DNA of 64,000 nucleotides from Bacillus manliponensis (lineage in GTDB: Bacteria; Bacillota; Bacilli; Bacillales; Bacillaceae_G): the NCBI RefSeq assembly GCF_000712595.1, contig NZ_JOTN01000011.1:1-64000 (forward strand), written 5' to 3'. The stretch's first letter is position 1, and every line of letters begins with the position of its first letter. Below are positions 61,220 through 64,000 of this stretch, one piece after another. The notes under the pieces were generated by a model. The model worked only from the letters and a program-made list of their open reading frames with translations, was not told where the DNA came from and ran no database searches. The position numbers and the translations under genes are program-made.

Positions 61220-61315
61220 GATATGCTCTCCTCTCATCTATTTGTAACATCATACCCAGTAACTTTTTAAATGTGTTTGGCCAGATCGAATTTTATCTAT
61301 CGGGCTATAACATAA

Positions 61316-61350
61316 CAAAAACCGGGCCCATAAAAATTCGAGCTCGGTTT
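61316..61350 (-). terminator. terminator of the nucleoside hydrolase gene
   Basis: On the minus strand AAACCGAGCTC pairs with GGGCCCGGTTT (one mismatch, one wobble) followed by TTGTT. Confidence 0.65.
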
Positions 61351-62282
61351 CATGTCATAGTCTCTACAAAATCTCGTAAAAACTCTTTATATCGTAATTC
61401 CCATCCAATTCTCACCCAATTTTTCATCGCACTAGCATCTGGATTCGAGCGAAAATCAGCAATACTTTCGCCCTTTGCAATTCCTTCAACAGCTACCTCT
61501 ACTCTTCTATATACATACTCAACAAAAGATGGATTCACAACAGCCATCATTGTCACCACATCATGGATTGGGCTGCCCGTTAATTGTGGATTTATCTTTT
61601 TGTACGCTTTATAATAATACTCAAAAATTGGACTAATTAGTTTGCTAAAACTTGTATCCGCATGCTTCGTGATATACTTTACTGTTTCTGAAGTTATGAG
61701 CGCTTCGCTCGTTACATTTAACGGCAGTAACGTTACATTTTTAGCACGTTCCATAACTAAATTCGCTGCTATTGCGTCACCATGAAAGTTCGCTTCCGCA
61801 ACAGGCGTAACATTCCCTGGCACAAGGAAGGCCCCTCCCATAATATAGTATTCTTTGACGTATTCCATCATATTACTTCCTAAAATAAACGCCGTAGCTA
61901 AACTTGTTGGTCTTCCTGCATCAACAATAATAAGCTCATTTTTATAACGTTTTATGATTTCAAATATTTCACAAAACGGTTGAATATTGGGTTGCACCGT
62001 TTTGGGCGGACGTATAGGACCTAATCCGTCCTTTCCATGTATTTCAGGATAATACGTCACAAATTCACCGGATAACGGGATTTTTGCCCCATTAATAATT
62101 GGGATATCTTCTCTTCCTGCTAAATGCATTAAATAAGCTGCATTGCTCGTTGCTTGCTCTTGTGTAACATTCCCATACCCTGTTACAATTCCAACGATAT
62201 CAATATTAGGATGTAATAGTCCATACATAATTGCTAACGAGTCATCAATTCCCGGATCTCCTAAAAATAACACTTTTTTCAC
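61350..62282 (-). CDS. nucleoside hydrolase (IUNH family)
   Basis: About 310 residues. GDPGIDDSLAI holds the Ca-binding DxxxDD cluster (the first Asp of the usual DTDPGxDD is replaced by glycine); EANFHGDAIAAN and SPIHDVV supply the other metal and leaving-group residues. Hydrolyses the N-glycosidic bond of ribonucleosides. GTG 62282 is nine bases after GGAG and is preferred to the ATG five codons earlier. Confidence 0.85.
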   Translation of the reverse strand: MKKVLFLGDPGIDDSLAIMYGLLHPNIDIVGIVTGYGNVTQEQATSNAAYLMHLAGREDIPIINGAKIPLSGEFVTYYPEIHGKDGLGPIRPPKTVQPNIQPFCEIFEIIKRYKNELIIVDAGRPTSLATAFILGSNMMEYVKEYYIMGGAFLVPGNVTPVAEANFHGDAIAANLVMERAKNVTLLPLNVTSEALITSETVKYITKHADTSFSKLISPIFEYYYKAYKKINPQLTGSPIHDVVTMMAVVNPSFVEYVYRRVEVAVEGIAKGESIADFRSNPDASAMKNWVRIGWELRYKEFLRDFVETMT

Positions 62283-62368
62283 AGCTCTCAACTCCATCCT
62301 ATTCGCTGCTATTACTATATGAATGTGACTACGTATACAGACGTATTTTATAGAAACTGTTCTTTTGG

Positions 62369-62441
62369 ATAAAGTGGAACTTCACTCAGTGTGGGTTTTC
62401 TTCATCACCCACTAAGTGTCAGCCCGTTAATGCGGGATAAA
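62369..62441 (+). repeat. bcr1-type repeat, 73-bp short form
   Basis: ATAAAGTGGAACTTCACTCA, hairpin GTGGG/CCCAC, then directly CAGCCCGTTAATGCGGGATAAA. The middle two thirds are missing exactly between two CAGCCCG repeats. Same length as the 19728 copy. Confidence 0.88.
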
Positions 62442-62498
62442 AACATTACTATTTTTAGATGATACAAACTCACACTATAAAAACTAACTCTATATAAA

Positions 62499-62524
62499 AA
62501 AAGGAAGCGAATCCGCTTCCTTTT
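62499..62524 (-). terminator. terminator of the symporter gene
   Basis: AAAAGGAAGCG and CGCTTCCTTTT pair around AATC, with a T run on the minus strand and overlap with the stop codon. Confidence 0.8.
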
Positions 62525-63971
62525 AATTATTTCTACTCGTATTCCATTCATGCACTATGCTTCCTATTATATAAGCAATAAGCGCAAGTAACACAGGGAA
62601 CACAACCGTATGCATACCTAATAAGTTTGGGAAGAAAAGGTGACATACAATATATGACCCAACTCCTACAATAATAGATGAAAGTGCCCCTGTCGCATTT
62701 CCCTTCCGCCAATATAATCCTAATACAATTGGCCAAATAAAGGCTGCTTCTAATCCACCAAATGAAAATAAATTTAACCAAATTAAAAAGTCAGGTGGCT
62801 TCATCGCTGCTACATATACGAGTAATCCGATAATACCAGTAACCCATAATGTCCCTTTTTTCACAGCCTGATGAGATGCTTTTTCATTTATGTAATTGAC
62901 ATAAATATCTTTAATGACAGCTGAACTTACAAGTAATAACAAGGAATTTACCGTTGACATGATCGCTGCCATTGGTGCGGCTAGAAAGACACCAGCAAGC
63001 CATGGTGGTAATACTTCCATCGCAAGGAGTGGCATAACTGTATCTGGAACTTCAATACCTGGTAGAACAACGCGAGCAAACACCCCTGTAAGGTGCATGC
63101 CTATCATAATCGTTCCAACAACAATTGTTCCAATAATTAGCGCTTGATGCATTGCTTTTGAGTTTTTATAAGACATCGCTCTTACACTAATTTGTGGTAA
63201 ACCGACTACCCCTACTCCAATTAAAACCCAAAATGATGTAACATATGTTTTTGTTAAACTACCATCTGCGCCAAATGGGGTTACTAAGTTTGGATTCACT
63301 TGTACAAGTTCTTGTATAATGTTTGCAACGCCGCCACCAGCTATGATAGTTGCAATTAAAATCATTGTCGTACCAACTAGCATAATAATGCCAAGTATTG
63401 TATCAGATATCGCAACAGCACGGAAACCACCAATTAAAACGTAAATAAGTACAAAAAAAGTAAATAAAAATAACGATGTTGTATACGATAATCCTGTTAA
63501 CGATTCAATTAAACGACCACCGCCAACCCATTGTGCTACAGTAGCTGAAAACAAGAACACAATGATACATATTGCTGACAAAATAACAACAGCTTTATTG
63601 TCATACCGTCCTTTTAAATAATCAACAAGTGTAATGGCTTTCATCTTTCTCGCAATAATTGCAAACTTCTTACCAAGTACTGTTAAAACAATGTAACCTG
63701 TTACAATTTGAATAGCTGATAAGAGCACCCAGCCAAGCCCCATATTATATGCAATTCCAGGTCCACCTATAAAACTACTCGCACTACCGTAGGTTGCAAT
63801 CATGGTCATTGCTAGTAATAGCCCACCGAGATTACGTCCACCAAGAAAATATTCCTGCAAAAACTCATGATGTACTGTCCTTTGTACACTCCGAGACGCA
63901 TATATACCAATTAAAAAGACAATGATGAATGATGCCATCATTGGAATTATTACATACCAGTTCATATTCAT
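62523..63971 (-). CDS. panF: sodium:solute symporter, pantothenate permease type
   Basis: 482 residues, about 13 transmembrane helices of the LeuT-like SSS fold. EYFLGGRNLGGLLLAMTMIATYGSASSF near the N-terminus is the sodium-binding region, and the sequence resembles PanF. Start overlaps the stop of the upstream gene (ATGA) with AGGTGAGGA in front; in many bacteria panF follows the small yhdT gene, which fits. Imports pantothenate with sodium; specificity inferred from similarity. Confidence 0.82.
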   Translation of the reverse strand: MNMNWYVIIPMMASFIIVFLIGIYASRSVQRTVHHEFLQEYFLGGRNLGGLLLAMTMIATYGSASSFIGGPGIAYNMGLGWVLLSAIQIVTGYIVLTVLGKKFAIIARKMKAITLVDYLKGRYDNKAVVILSAICIIVFLFSATVAQWVGGGRLIESLTGLSYTTSLFLFTFFVLIYVLIGGFRAVAISDTILGIIMLVGTTMILIATIIAGGGVANIIQELVQVNPNLVTPFGADGSLTKTYVTSFWVLIGVGVVGLPQISVRAMSYKNSKAMHQALIIGTIVVGTIMIGMHLTGVFARVVLPGIEVPDTVMPLLAMEVLPPWLAGVFLAAPMAAIMSTVNSLLLLVSSAVIKDIYVNYINEKASHQAVKKGTLWVTGIIGLLVYVAAMKPPDFLIWLNLFSFGGLEAAFIWPIVLGLYWRKGNATGALSSIIVGVGSYIVCHLFFPNLLGMHTVVFPVLLALIAYIIGSIVHEWNTSRNN

Positions 63972-64000
63972 TCCTCACCTTTTTCTTGCTCATCCAGCGG
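63968..64000 (-). CDS. C-terminal end of an upstream gene, possibly YhdT/DUF997
   Basis: Only the last ten codons are inside the window (PLDEQEKGEE then TGA). The stop overlaps the symporter ATG. The identification as YhdT comes only from the usual yhdT-panF gene order. Confidence 0.45.
   Translation of the reverse strand, partial: PLDEQEKGEE

Noticed and set aside
967-62441. Repeated hairpin units considered as a CRISPR array or tandem repeat locus.
   Set aside because: Copies are scattered over 60 kb, in both orientations and without regular spacers; they are a dispersed element.

Overview
The window looks like a chromosomal segment of a Bacillus cereus group bacterium (B. cereus, B. thuringiensis or B. 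anthracis type). The support is low G+C, strong Gram-positive ribosome binding sites, many small-molecule genes typical of the group, a close match to the described B. anthracis prolyl 4-hydroxylase (same 216-residue length, with H127, D129, H193 and K203 in place), the bacillithiol deacetylase pair bshB2-yojF, and at least 15 copies or remnants of a TTTAT-flanked repeat that I take to be the group-specific element bcr1. No rRNA, tRNA, CRISPR array or complete prophage is visible.

Layout. 0.1-9.5 kb: a family 2 glycosyltransferase on +, then a long run of minus-strand housekeeping genes (a phosphotransferase pseudogene with one in-frame stop, HAD phosphatase, MBL-fold hydrolase, Nif3-like protein, a lipoprotein gene split by bcr1, SDR, DUF3977, SMP-30 lactonase, a RelA/SpoT-like protein that seems to keep only hydrolase activity, and a histidine phosphatase). 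9.6-17 kb: FAD oxidoreductase, phospholipid methyltransferase-like protein, DedA, an ECF sigma/anti-sigma pair, bshB2-yojF and an ArsB/NhaD-type transporter. 17-27.7 kb: GNAT, a Smr-less MutS2-like ATPase, Nudix, a BASS transporter with a glycolate-oxidase-like flavoprotein, a P-loop kinase, a VanW lipoprotein, a possible spore-coat protein and DUF3900. 27.7-32 kb is the least ordinary stretch: decayed and very small minus-strand genes, a 65-bp dispersed repeat, proteins I do not recognise, a small secreted protein and a phage-type amidase.

32.2-44.5 kb is a complete amino-sugar utilisation locus. In transcription order it has a lipoprotein binding protein, two ABC permeases, a Gfo/Idh/MocA oxidoreductase, a GntR regulator, an AgaS-type SIS isomerase, a NagA-type deacetylase, a class II aldolase, a PfkB kinase and a ROK kinase, with the ABC ATPase divergent. 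The order of enzymes fits N-acetylgalactosamine -> GalNAc-6-P -> GalN-6-P -> tagatose-6-P -> tagatose-1,6-bisP -> triose phosphates. A shared palindromic motif at three places is the likely GntR operator.

46.5-52.8 kb holds a compact cassette with overlapping genes: a kinase-like protein, PIG-L deacetylase, GT4 glycosyltransferase, ATP-grasp ligase and APH-fold kinase, with a second paralogous GT4 just beyond a terminator. The enzyme set parallels the logic of bacillithiol or aminoglycoside assembly (glycosylate, deacetylate, ligate, phosphorylate) and is the best candidate for an undescribed pathway. 53-64 kb: a Fur-controlled flavodoxin with a beta-propeller protein, prolyl 4-hydroxylase, acetate transporter, sugar-nucleotide epimerase whose C-terminus is rewritten by bcr1, benzil-reductase-like SDR, GNAT, an argininosuccinate-lyase paralogue, nucleoside hydrolase and a pantothenate-type symporter.

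The main scientific theme is bcr1. The copies preserve hairpin pairing through compensating changes, use TTTAT as the junction, and can be removed in silico to restore reading frames. This fits a non-autonomous element mobilised in the manner of IS200/IS605 elements.
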